Below are positions 23,441 to 35,771 of a stretch of DNA of 64,000 bases, one piece after another. Numbering within the stretch: the first letter of the stretch is position 1; each line of letters begins with the position of its first letter. The DNA is from Fasciolopsis buskii (lineage: Eukaryota; Platyhelminthes; Trematoda; Plagiorchiida; Fasciolidae), in NCBI GenBank assembly GCA_008360955.1, contig LUCM01000101.1, positions 215,358-279,357 on the forward strand. The letters run 5' to 3'. The notes under the pieces are model-generated. The model worked only from the letters and a program-made list of their open reading frames with translations. It searched no databases and was not told the DNA's origin. Both the position numbers and the translations under genes were made by a program.

Positions 23441-26400
23441 GTGGCCATTCCTTAAAGCTCAAGGTTAGTTGAGGTTTTACGAAATTTCAGTCTCGTTGTT
23501 TCACACTGTTTGGTGGACCTTAGAACCGCAGCTTTCCATTGGCCGCAGTTCTAGTGGTAGGGTTACGACTCGGTAACAGACCAAAGCTCTCGGAGTACGT
23601 TTTTTCAATCTTCTGGTAAGAAGCTTTTCGGGGGACAAAATCTGGAATTTTGGAAAGTGAGAAGGAAATTTCTGAATGCTTTGCTCATTGAAGATGAGAC
23701 GCTAAAGAGTAAAGAGTTGAAGGCAATTGAGGAAATAAAAGTTTTCCTGTCAGGGATTGGACAGGAAGGGTGAAGTAGGATGGGAAAAGGGAGGAGGGTG
23801 GATGGCCCAACCCTTGTGACAACTGGCAGATGTGATTACTCGTTTAACCGAACATCAAATATCTTCACATCCGTGAAGCGTCCTGAGAGCTCTTCGCAGA
23901 GTGGTATGGTGTTCTTGAGTGCATGGATAGTGCATGCCTATTTGGTTAGCGTTTGTTTTCATGCATGCTTTGGAGACAGCCCTCGGCGCATTCGTCCATT
24001 TCCCTTCTCTTTATCCCTTTTCCATTTTCCAACTCGTTTTCACTCTCCTTGCTTCTTTTCTTCCTTTTTGGGGGATGCTTCCGTGTATCTTTGCGTTGTG
24101 ACAATGACGGCTCTCGCTTTTGCTTTTCTTTCTTATCTTCTTCCAGTTATGGCATCTGCCGTCCTTTTGACATCCGAATTTCCCACGTTTCGCCATTGTT
24201 TTTTCTTTCCCTGTCACTTGCCTGTTCTCCTTTTTCCGCTTTTCCCCCTTTATTTCTTGTACCTCATTGAAGTCAACTTTCTTTTACTGGGCCCTGCATG
24301 TAATTGTTTTTCTCTTTTTTCTTTACTTCGTCCTGGAGAGAAACTGCGGGTGCCGAAGGTCTGCGCTGTAACTACCTTGATTGGTTGAAGTTATTGGCCT
24401 AAGAATGATAGAGGCTATCTTACCGAAGCGGATCTTTCCGGACGAAAGTGGTGCTGCTGCGACCACTCTACCCCAATACCACTTGCTGCCGACAACCGGC
24501 GACCATCGCTGAAAGGAGGCCGAAAGCTATAACCGCGGGAGCTAATGAGGTGAAATCCTCGGCTCTGAATTTCATCGAGTGAAGCCCTCCCAGGCACATA
24601 AGCAAGCATGCGCATACACATACAAGTGAGGGATCATCAGTCGGCCATTATCACAAATGTCGTGAGGTCACTCGCTCGAGGCGATTTCTGGCGATTTTTT
24701 CTTGGCCTCATGGAGCACTACTTTGAGTAGAACGTTTTCAGCCGTGTCTCAAAGGGGCACCAGGTTGCTGTTCAGCTACATACCTGGCCTCCCGCCCTGG
24801 ATGCTGTTACTCGAGTTTCAGTGAGCCGCCGCACAATGCATGAGTAGCACCAACCTGAAAAAGCATCCTTGGGATACCCTTTTGTTGTTAGGATATCTCC
24901 CAGGGTTGTAAAGATTCCTCTTAACCGCCTGCAGTCCGTGCCGTTCAGGTTCAAATCGCGAAGTCCATCGTGTTAGGCCAGTTTACTGAGACCACGTACG
25001 CACTTTGTGGCCATCCTTTGAAGTCTTTCAATTATATACTTGTCCATTCTCAGGACTGTATGTTCAAATTCAGGTCAGGCCTGACTGGAGTGTGGATATC
25101 TTCAGGAGCATATCAGCAGAGAACTTGCTCGGAATGAGTTGATTTAGCTTGGGCGTAAACTTCGGTCAGGCATGTTTCGATTACCTGTCTGTGAAAGAAT
25201 GCCCAAGACGTAGTTCCTGATCCAGCAGAGCATACGAGATGATGGAAGCATAGGTCGCGCTTATTGGGGTCGCCCATAATGAATGTTATTTGGTGGTTTA
25301 ACTTATTCGCGTGTTTGAGTGCTACCAGTATATGGGCTTTTGCTGTACCTGGCCTGTCGATAACTCCCTCAATGCACTTTTGTTGTGTCTTCAAATGGCT
25401 GCGCATCTTTCTTCTGGAAATTGGCCACCGATTAAATCAATGAGGTGAGTGGCCTTCAGCTTGCTGCCGATTTGCAATGCACATCTTCCATCTGCGCTCG
25501 CTTTCGGGTCGGACCTCAGTATACCCATTCCCCGAATGCGAGGCTTTGCATCGGAGGCGCCTGATTGTGCTGAAGTACCAGAAACACCGGTCACCAAGGC
25601 TTTACACTGGACTGGTTGACTTCGGAGTTCAGGCATTTAGCGTTGCAATCTCTGGCCGTTGGTGTAGACGCGGCCAAATGCTTCCGCTACCAAGTTGTCT
25701 TTTCATGTGGGCCACCATTGTGTTGAATGAAATGCTAGATGGTAAATCGACGGCAGTTAATCCGCTTATTGACGCATCTGCAAGTTACCCACCTCCTGGA
25801 CTTCTAGCAGCTGCCTTTACTTCGTTTAGGGCTGCCAGCCCCGGCGGAGCTGGAGTCCCTAAGTTCTTAGACCCGAAACAAACTCCGTCGGTTCGCCCAT
25901 GCTGTTCAGCAAGACTATTGCTGGAACTGCCATGAGTGTATGCGCGCTTTGTTCCCACATCATTTGGTGGTCATCCCTGCTTCTGAGTCTCTGGATGCCT
26001 ATGGCAGACGAGAGCCTGCATTTTGAGACATGCCACTTCTGCACCACTGTGCCTGCCTCGGAAAATGGAAAAAGTTTGACTCGAAGCAGTTTTGGCCGGA
26101 GAACGATCCTTAGGTGCGGTGAACGTGACAGCCTACTGATTCCGCATACCAGCAGTCCATCGGTGAATTCCTTCAGATCCATGCATTTACACTGCTATGT
26201 CATGCAAAGAACAACAATGGTGTTTTTCCTCTCGAATTCGTTAACCCATGTGTGATAATTCTGCATGCCCAAAACTACAGCTTCCCCAGCGCTTTGGTTT
26301 TTCGTTTCCCACTTTGGTCAGAGCAAGATAGACCTAGAGAGGTTTGCAACTACATGCAACCCACGGAATGTCTGCTGATGATAGCAGTCTCCGTTTTTCT

Positions 26401-29400
26401 CGGCGACTCTGGCATTACCTCAAGTAACCTAACCGTTTGGGTGAACTCTGTACCCCTGCTCACTGTGTGACTCTGAGGTCCGCAGGATAGATGCCTACGA
26501 CTGACATCTTGGAACACAACTGCTGGAAGGTTCCCCTATCGTGCAACTGTCGCCCTGTTGAATAGGGTGTGGTAGGTTCGATAAGATAAGGGAGTTGACG
26601 CTAAAGCAAGTTTTCTGCACGCCTTTTTTCGCGTACCATCAACCAGGTGGACTATGTGGGCGTAATCACAACCTCTCTCGTCTCTGAGGTCATCGTGAAC
26701 ACCAGAGAAGTATGTGCTGCAATGTGAACCGCGCGACTCCAACCAGTTGGATGCTCTGCGGCGGCTTTTCAGCAGCATGTTGTTTCCCGTTGACGGCGTT
26801 TTGCTGCGGATGCAATGCCGCACGCTTCAAGCTAGTTAATTTGGAACGGACCAGGGCCGAATTCCCACCTGGCACCGCTTCCATGCCAACCGTCTCTGCT
26901 ACGCTGTCCGATTACGTGTGCCCATTTTGGTTTTCGGACTCTTGTCCTCCGTAGTAGGTTATTCAACTGTATTTAGGGTTCCTGACCTTATCTTTACAGT
27001 TATGTTCTGACTATTCACACAGATCCATTTATGAACTTGTTCTTTTCGTAAATCTGCTTTTGCTCCCTTGGAAACGCCGCTGCCTACTCTGTGATGCAAA
27101 ATGCGCATACTTTGCAATGGATTCCCCCGTCCTCCACGCTTAGCTCGTGGCGTTTGCTGCCGCGTGGTGCTTTTCTGATCTAGCTTCCCCCTGTTAGCCG
27201 CTCTCCGTATTGTCTCTCTTATCCTTTTAATTCCTCACCCAGAAAAAAATCAGAAGAGAACAGAAAAATGGATGTGGCCAAAGAAATCAATGCTATGTAT
27301 AATACAGTGTGAGCAGTGGGACCCAAATAGCACTGGAAAACCTCGGAGGTAATTAAAAGTGAGTTCATTTAAACAACTACCACGATCCTTGACAGAATGT
27401 GAGCCAAGCTATTACAAATTTAACTAAACTTACGAAAATAATCCTCAGGGGTGACAACCTGAAATCCACGCCGAACTCGAACCGTACATCAGATCAGATC
27501 ACAGGACTTGTGGCCTGAGTCAAAACAGCGATACAGTTTCTTGCACTCTCGAGCTTCAGTATTGTAGCGCTCGTTGACTACAAATTTTACGTTCTAAGGT
27601 TTTGTTATCATTTTTTTAAGCACTTTGGGTCCGGTTCCAGAACAACAAAGTGTCATAGGGTGAAAGTTGAATGCCAATCACAGTACAGGCAGCGACCAGA
27701 AAAAAGCAACGGTAATAGTCGTCCCACAAGTTTGAACTGTGAATGAATTAGAGACAAATGTTGAGCATAATTTTGAGAATAATTTAGAGTAGCGATTTGT
27801 ATTTCGGAGGAAAACCACAGGTAGGATACAGAAAGAAAACATTGTTAGAAGAGGTTTTGGAACAACCTATGGCATGCGTTGTTCAAACTATTCTGAAGCT
27901 GCGCATCAACGAGAGCCGTTGGTAATTCTTTCAGCGGTTTTCCTCCCGAGTAGTATAACCAAGTAATTTTTGCCTGGTTTTCTAGTGTTTTTGATGACTT
28001 GCGTAATGCACACTAGTGGTTTTCGGTTTGCATGCGCCGCTACAAGCGGGCTTTTTGGGGTCCCCGGACGGTTTATTCTTCAGCATTTAAACATCACACG
28101 GGCCTTTCGCAAATTGGCTTCCTGGTCTTAATTCTCTTGTTTCCTTTGGTCGCACTTTCGTTCCAAATATTGCCGCCAGTTATGCACATCACGTTGGCTA
28201 CGGGCAGAGTCAACAAAAGAGTTTATCCTGACACTGAAGAAATGCGCTACATTTTGTCGTGATCCGTGATTAACACAAATTCTTTAGTTTTTTAATCTAT
28301 CGCCTGCATCTTGAGCGGAGAATGTGAAAAAAGACACCAGTACACCATTGGATGGAGTGATTCCCAGCGATGTCATAAATGATTAACTGGTATGTCAACT
28401 ACCATTGTATTGTAGGGAGGATTGTCACCGTGAATGTTTTGTACATTAACCACAGTGAAAATGAAACAATATCCACATTTTCGCTGGGAGTATACATGGT
28501 GACGGCAACGAAACAAAATGTATATACGCGTAGTTAACCTGTAAGTAGGCACTCTATGGCTTCCTCCGAAATGTTGTTGCACTCACATTGCTGCTGAGTG
28601 GCAACGCAAATGCATTTGCGTTCTACTGAACGGATGCACAAAAACAACTATAATTGGAAGGAACAGCGCAGTTATTTCGTACATTTTCTCTATTCCGGCC
28701 TGACCTCTGCCTCGGCCGATGATAGCCCACCCTTGAATGTGTCTGTCAGCTTGTTGTTTCCATATCAATAGTAGGTGGGAACTGGTGTGTATAGAGTCCA
28801 AGTAATAGTCTCGAGGAGAAGCGGTGGTATATAATTTTCAGGGCAGCAATGAACTTCGTGTCGGACACGGACGTTTTGATTTGTTATCTGAGCGGCGGCA
28901 GAATGACGCCAAATCGGTTGATGTGGTGGAATATATATATATTGCCAGCGGAATCCTCTATCGTCTTACTACGCAACTGGTAAAGAGGGAGACTTGGTAG
29001 CAATGCATTATGCGATTGTGTGATTTCTAGTTTTTCGTAATTAGGTACCGAGCCCAATTCCTGACCCAGACTGTTGAGCTCCCCGGATTCGTAGCATTGT
29101 CGGGGTTTAAAGAATGATGCTGAGATGACCTTTCGGGTAACTCTGGTCATCGCCAATGATCTGAATCTCATTTCACTCAGGAGTGCCATCAAAGTGGATC
29201 GCATGTTTTCCAATCTCCGCAGTATCGGTAGGCAGAACAGCATTAAGTGGAATTATGAACCTTTAATGCCATCAGACTGGACATTTGCAATCGCCATTTC
29301 CAGAGGCTTTCCAAGTTCCGCGCGGCCTCTGACAGGCTGTGCTACAATTCCGTGTCATCCCGCTTCGTTATTTTGTTGTTGGGTGTTTGGTTTGGTTATG

Positions 29401-29869
29401 TTCTCTGTTCGGCGCTACAATCGCTTGGAATTACTTTTGCTCAAACCGTACCGTTTCCCTACGCATATTGGGGTCCCGTGTTTCCGAAACTTAACGAGCT
29501 TGCAATCGATATAGAACGGGAACTCGTGCTGGCTGACAGACAGCCCGTAGATGCACCCTTCCAGCCAAGATGTCCATTCCGGCTTTGTTAAGTACAAACA
29601 TCCGCTCTCTGTTTACGAAAATGTTGGATCTGTCTCTCACACTTCAATCACCGATTTATATTCATACATGTATCATCTGAATACATGGATCTTAGCTGAA
29701 CCCAGATATCAATGATTCACTCGTATCAATGGACAGCTTCAGGCTCCATCGATAGGACAGAGTTTGGAACAAAAAGACTGGAGGCGGTGCAGCAACATGC
29801 ATAAACTCCTTTTGGTCTGGCAAGTCCAAAGTTGTTTATGCGTACTCTCTCAATGGAACTGACTGTCTC
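23441..29869. other. Gene-poor region upstream of NSRP1, mostly unassigned
   Basis: Begins with the NSRP1 5' flank, where no TATA-like element stands out. The + strand at 24000-24330 is strongly pyrimidine-rich. At about 26530-26820 on the minus strand, phrases such as LVDGTRKKA and TYHTLFNRATVAR faintly recall the gag/protease junction of BEL/Pao elements. Nothing firm is seen at 27000-29869. Confidence 0.4.
23946..24146 (-). other. Highly charged open stretch, gene relic or terminal exon
   Basis: Sixty-six codons end in a stop at 23946, rich in lysine, arginine and glutamate (EEDKKEKQKRE, HPPKRKKRSKESENELE). The same frame is closed by a stop just upstream at 24147-24149, and a second frame upstream is also lysine-rich. 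It may be the 3' exon of an unseen minus-strand gene, or simply the reflection of a purine-rich strand. Confidence 0.2.
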
Positions 29870-32170
29870 GTGACACAATGTCATCCCAGGTTTTCTCGTC
29901 ATAACAGCACTATCATAACCAATTTATTGATTGCCTGCTTTAGCTCGCAACAGTGTATTGTTTTTTTCGACTCTTTTCTAGTGTTTATTTTTCCCCTTCT
30001 TGAGGATAATCTGCATATTATTGTAGACGATTTTGATCACGCTTCTACCTTACTATTGACTGTGTTTGATTTGACTGATTTCTGCGTTTCTCCCACCATA
30101 GAAGGTTCTATCTTAGACAAAGTTATTACCATTGACCCCGATTTATTTGCCCTGAAGCTGCGTGCGCCTATTTCAAGTACCGATCATTTTCTCCTTCTGT
30201 TAAGACCCAAGATATACTCTAGGTTAGCATTCCATTTTTTTGGGCGAACAAATCAAATCCAAGTTCGCCTCCGTAACCTTTCGCACAAAAACACTGTTCT
30301 TCTTCAGAAATCCCTTTCGATCTCATCTGCCTGTTTCACTTTTGAACCCTTGCACAATGACAATGTCAAACTTTCACAGAGACGGGCAAAGTATTCTTTG
30401 ATATTTACTGCCCCTCAGAAACACTATTTGTCCAAAATGGCCGTATCTCCACCCAAAAAACTGAACTCTCCAAGAAGACTTAAGGTGTACTTCTGCAAAT
30501 CTCGTGATAACTCAAGCGTGCGGTACATTTTCAACCTAATAAAACTTAAAATCTGATGCATTGGCATGACGTTCGCCAGCCAACTGTGCAGTGATAACAA
30601 CAATCGATTCCTATGGCAAGACATTCGACTGTTGAGCGGGAAGAAGAAGTATACGAAAACCCTCGCGGTTGTCGACAGTATCAATCGTGCCTTCATTCAT
30701 CCTTCCAATTTTGCCTTAGTCATATTTGGTCAGGATGGTGACATGACAGTCACAGGTTTTTCTAGTGACTGGGTGCTCCATCTTCTCCGCATCGCCAAAA
30801 TTAATACAGCGGTTGGTCCTGATAGTCTGTCTTCAGCTCTTTTAAGGCTTTGACCGATGCATTTACTTTTCTAATTAACCCGTCACTACTCTGATTTTCT
30901 ATCCCTGACTGTTGTAGACCCGTCGCTATTATTCCCATCCCTAAATCTGGCAGCTCTACGGTTTTGGTAAAACATTTTCGCTCACTCCTTTTAACGTCTT
31001 CTGTTCTTAAACTGACGCAGCGTGCTGTTTAGGCGCCTGCGTTCTTATATGTATACTTCTGACGATCCTTTTCAGTTTGCCTATAAATCTAACAGGTCCA
31101 CTTTGGACGCCGTCACCTCCCTTATCCACCACATTCATAATTCCTTAAACGCATCAGTGAAGTCTGTTCGTTGTGCCTTCCTGGACTATTCGTCGGCATT
31201 TGACTCAGTCCCTTTGTCTCTTCTACTCCACGAACTGCAAACATTTGATTTCCTAGTTCTTTACTAGCATGACTGTCTGATTACTTTACCAACCGAGCCC
31301 AGTGCACACGAATGGACGGTAAAGTTTCAAAACCCTTGATCAATAACTCAGGAGTACGTCAGATTGCTGTTCTTTTACTGTATTTCTTCTCTACTCACAT
31401 CAGCAACTTGTCTACTAGCTCTCCCTGCCATCTAAATATGCTGATTGCGTTGCCTCAAACCGTTTCGAACAACAAAGTTTTCCGTCAACTTATCTTCTGT
31501 TTACGACTATTCTGCACGAGCTGGTCTAAATCTCAACACATCTAAATGTTTTAAATGTCTGCTCTTTATCTTTCTCGGTCAGCGTACCCATCCGAAACGT
31601 CCTCCATCAACTGAAAAACTCTTACCGGGTTGATTCTGTGAAATATCTGGAAGTTTTTATTGATAAAATTCTGAAGTTGACTAATCACATTTCCACTTGT
31701 GTAAAGAGTTTCCTACGGTTGTCATTCCAAATCAGAAAGCTTCGACATTTCAAGGTAATACAAATCAATATCTCCGAATTTGTATACCAGTGTTTTTCCA
31801 ATTCTTCTTTACTGTTCTCCCGTCATTTTTCTAGGTCTTCTTTAAAAACTTCAAAATTCTTCGCCGGGGACTGTCAGTTATTAGCCGGGTTTTCTTCATA
31901 CCACTAGCTGAATCGTCCCTCAATCTGTGATCAATACTTATCAGTATGTAAGAAATTTGCTCACAAAATTGTTTCTGACCTTATGCATCCTCTGCACACT
32001 GATCTTTCAAAGTGTCACTCTCATATTTCGACACAATCCGATTTTCCTTCCATACCCTCCAGAGTCAATATTTATAGGAACTCCACGGTCGCATATTTAG
32101 CACGAATTTCGACGAACTGGGACGAGATTTCGGGCAAATTCCTAAGCAACCTGCCTTAATTCGTTATGAT
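29870..32170 (+). mobile_element. CR1-like non-LTR retrotransposon, decayed
   Basis: Pieces lie in the expected order: endonuclease end (SSTDHFLLLLRPKIYSRL, about 30170-30220), linker, a priming segment (VGPDSLSSALLRL, about 30850), RT (FQFAYKSNRSTLDAVTSLIH and CAFLDYSSAFDSVP, 31022-31260) and a post-RT segment with VKYLEVFIDK (31638-31907). The coding trace ends near 32160. At least four frame changes are needed. The phrase set is that of CR1-type elements known from schistosomes and relatives. Confidence 0.8.
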
Positions 32171-32297
32171 TATTCCTGGTTGAGTGCTTTTATATTCTTT
32201 ACGAGTTGATAAGTTTACATATTTTCCCCCGTAATTTACTTGTTGGATTAACAGTTTTTGATGAAAATGCGACATTATTTATTGTGCGCAAAAGTTT

Positions 32298-32327
32298 ATA
32301 CAATACAATACAGTACAATACAATACT
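32298..32327 (+). repeat. (ACAAT)n-like short tandem repeat
   Basis: Imperfect ATACA/ACAAT units about 130 bases beyond the coding end of the CR1-like element. It could be that element's 3' tail or an independent microsatellite. Confidence 0.5.
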
Positions 32328-33202
32328 ATCTTGTTTTTTTGTCCAAGCAAGTAATAGCAGGTGTAAATGTTGGGCCCACTCAGCGGTATCTTAAATCTTT
32401 TAGGCTAAAAGGTTCAGGACGTGCTGTTGAGAGTAAACAGTTTATGGGCAGCGGAATCCCTAAGAGGTGGAATAATGCATGCTTTTGAAATCACTTACTA
32501 AAAGAGCGACGCAGTTCATGGGTTAATGCGAGCTCATGGCTTCTGCCCGAAAGGCGCCTCCGACTGGCGCATGCAGGCACCGGGACGGAGAAGGGCCCTT
32601 AAAAGTGAAAGCAAAGCATCTATTCTTTTTACGCAACGATGCTGCACACAACCCGCTCCGCCTGCTACGGCGCGAGCAAAACATCCACTCCAAAATGCGG
32701 GGATTGGCTTAGGATTGACCATTTTTAGTTCTCCTCTGAGTCACCTGTTAAACTTGCAAGTTCTTAAATTTTGTCACGGTGAAATATTTGCTCCTACCTT
32801 AGGTAGTGCTAAAGGATCCATTGGAAATGTGGAATACAACGCGACAATACAATAAACCCTTGTTCCATCGGGCAGGCTCTACCGAAGTTGTCTACAAGCA
32901 TCAATGAACACCAGTAGTTTGGTGCTCATGGAATACAGCTCACAACACCCATAGACAGTGAAGTGGTTTGGCAGTTTTCCTCCACCCAACAAAAGCCGAC
33001 GATATTAAAGCCAAATTTTGTTTCTCGGCCGTCGTACGTGGGTTTTGCCTACCATCCACTTACTTTGTACGACGGCAAACAAGTCATCCTTCGTGAGCCG
33101 GACAGTTCGGGGCATATACCAGCCAATTAGTTGATGGTGTTTACCAAGCAAAGTATCGTACAAATTGGATTGTTCACATTCAAAAATGTGAAATTCAAAA
33201 AT
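32328..33202. other. Unassigned sequence
   Basis: Short frames at 32526-32855 (+) and 32534-32722 (-) overlap each other and have no recognised similarity. No repeat boundary is clear. Confidence 0.3.
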
Positions 33203-33650
33203 TTAAATGAATTCGTCGTGAAGAGCTTGCACTATGGAAACCACAACCTTTTGATGTATAGAAGTGTTATCTAAGCTCCAGTCCAGGCATTTTTTCAGGC
33301 GTGCCTCAATATCATCTACGTTAAAAATGTAAGGACGGTCAGGGGCGGAACGTTTCGGAGAGTATGGGAACACCCTGAGGAACTTTCTGTGCAAAATATG
33401 TCCGTCGTGTGTATATACAGTAATCCGAGTGAACCGTTGATAAGTAGTGCGTTGTTTAGGAGTTGTCGACATGAACGTAATGTTCAAACTGACATATTTT
33501 CGTGGGCGTGAAATTCTCGGGAATATGAAGCGGAGGTAGAACAACAACGTGTTTGGGCCAACAAAATTCCGCGAGATTCTCTGTCTGGCAGTCGCCTGTA
33601 TAAATATTTTTGACATCTGTGGGACCTTTAATTGATGTTTTAAATAACAT
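33203..33650 (-). pseudogene. Unidentified protein-coding trace in two frames
   Basis: On the minus strand the first frame (33650-33456) reads FCWPKHVVVLPPLHIPENF and stops. The second (33616-33203) continues with RITVYTHDGHILHRKF, SAPDRPYIFNVDDIEAR and VVVSIVQALHDEFI before its stop. Composition and balanced residues look like former coding sequence with one frame change, possibly after an acceptor (TTATACAG, minus strand). I do not recognise the family; an unclassified transposon protein is possible. Confidence 0.35.
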
Positions 33651-34472
33651 ATAGTGGACTAAATGGAGAGCAAGGAAATTGGTCTGAAGATACTTTCACA
33701 AGGAAATCGCTCGCCAGATGTGAGATTGTGTGCATTGTACACAAGCTTGTGTTGGACACAGTACGACGGAAAATGAGAAACAAACTGATGGAGATATTTC
33801 ATTGATATGGCATTGTACGTAGTATGGAACATAGGGTGGCATAAAATGTAAATGTAAGCAAAAAATAATAAGAAACCATTCATCACTGTTTTTTGGCAAA
33901 AACGCTCTCAAAATGACTGGTTCCAAATACAATAGAACTTGCTTATACTCATTTGGTTTCCACCTTTTCAGCTCCTTCAGGGGTCTGCGTTTTCGGGAAA
34001 GTCGCAAGGAGTACATCCATGGGGTTTCAAAATGGCGGTGCTAACTTATGCGGATGTAATGGACGTAAGGCTCCAGGATTGTGCCCAAGATCCCCGCAGC
34101 CTTATGTGCATCAACTTCAAAATACCCGAACACACGAGGTCCATGAAGTCTATTAGATGTGTGTTCACCATGTTGATAAGGAGTGGAAATAGACAAATAT
34201 CATAAGTAAGGATGGAATACAAAGCTGACTATGCCCTGCACAAAGAAGTCTGAAACTGCTCAACAGTGAGGGCAGACACTAATTCCTGCAGTGGTTTCCC
34301 CCCCGCGCTAGCAACCTTGTGTAAAGACTTCTGAATTGGTCGTTTACAGAGACCTGGGTTCTTTTAACTTCAGGATTTATCAAAAGTGGACAGTAGCATC
34401 TGTCCTTATTGGACACTTCAGTAGCTTAATAGTAACGATGAGGTGGCCTCTGAGCCATCTGCGGCATAATTA
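33651..34472. other. Unassigned sequence
   Basis: Overlapping short frames on both strands without recognised motifs. It probably includes the 3' end of the adjoining minus-strand LINE. Confidence 0.3.
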
Positions 34473-35270
34473 TTAAAACCCCAAGGATGATAGTCTTGCC
34501 TTATAGGTTAGCCCCCTTAAACCTGGGACACTCTCGCGAAGCGCCGATGGATGTATTCTAAGATTAATTTGTCCCTGGACAAATTCAACGCCCAGGATTT
34601 TGCTACATATAATGAGTGAGGATGTACAACTGCTCTTCACAAGAACTTGACTACTTTGGCCCCCTGGAGAGAACTCTTCGCCTGAGTTGGTGCAACACCA
34701 GGTTTGCCATGCCACCCGCAGCTTAAAATTGGGTCTTCGGTTGGAAGGGCTCACGACTGATTGCCCTAGATCCTTCTTTTACATAAATAAATTTTTCGCG
34801 GGGATGTGAGGTTGAGGCATTCAGTGTCTGCTTCACATTTGGTGGCTGGGTGCTTGCACTTTTCGATATTCAGTGGCATTCCCACCTAGATTATAAGGAA
34901 CCAACGACGTTGAGGTTCGTCTGTATTTGGTTTTCTTAGGATTATCTACAACGTTATCATCTTCAGTGATTGAATACTGGAGGATTTGATTGCCACCTTC
35001 AGGTCATCGATGAACGCTGGGAGCAGCAAACTTCTCAGCGCCGACCCTTGAGATATAACTACGATAGCTTGACAAAAAAAGACAGTGTTTCACCCGCTCT
35101 CACATAAAATTTGCGACCGTGATGGTGGTCCGCAATCCATTTCTTTACTAAAGATGTTAAATTAACCCATCATGCCCGGACAGTAGAAGCCTGTGATATA
35201 CTGGGCCAAAGACCCTATGGACATCCCGGTGGTGCACTTCGACTGGATTCTTCCTGTTTACTGTAGCGGT
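34473..35270 (-). mobile_element. Non-LTR retrotransposon RT fragment (CR1/L2-like)
   Basis: Reading down the minus strand: VFGPVYHRLLL (where relatives read KAFDxVNHRLL, about 35190-35230), WIADHHHGRKFYVRAGE (about 35095-35145), AFIDDLKVAI (catalytic block, about 34989-35020) and VPGLRGLTYKARLSSLGF near 34475, which matches the usual end of these elements. Many stops and frame changes interrupt it. Confidence 0.6.
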
Positions 35271-35771
35271 CACGCTGTCCGGGAATGATAAAATGATTGC
35301 CGGACACTAATTGCCACTTACAAAACCTCGCTGATTCTGGCTAAGCTACTAATTCCCGATTAAGCGCTTAAAGAATACATCACGGACCTGAAATTCCATG
35401 GCCGTCAATATCAACAGGAAAAGATAAGCTGAACGATCGTTGCTTTTGTCATGTGCACTTAATTATTCATGCATTTTCTTCACTTCAAACATACGTCCGC
35501 TGTTAGGGATTTCCTGACAATCAAGGCAGGTCGAACGCATCTGTTTCATGTGGAGTAACTACGCGCGCTAGTTGTGGGAAAATGGCCAGGTTTATGTAGT
35601 TGGAACCTGCATAACAACCAAGTATTCGGGTCTTGATTCGAATGAAGTCGATCAGCGATTCACCGTGCGATTTGCCTAAGAGTAAACTTCCCATATTCTG
35701 GGTAGCGCTTTGAAACCTCAAAGCAACGCGTAGCCCAGTTTGATGCAAAACCCATCTTACGACCCTCGTGA

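Noticed and set aside
23780..24388. 202-codon open frame on the + strand, leucine/phenylalanine-rich
   Set aside because: It is the complement of a purine-rich tract. The composition (FSLSLFHFP-like runs) follows from pyrimidine richness, and no domain is seen.
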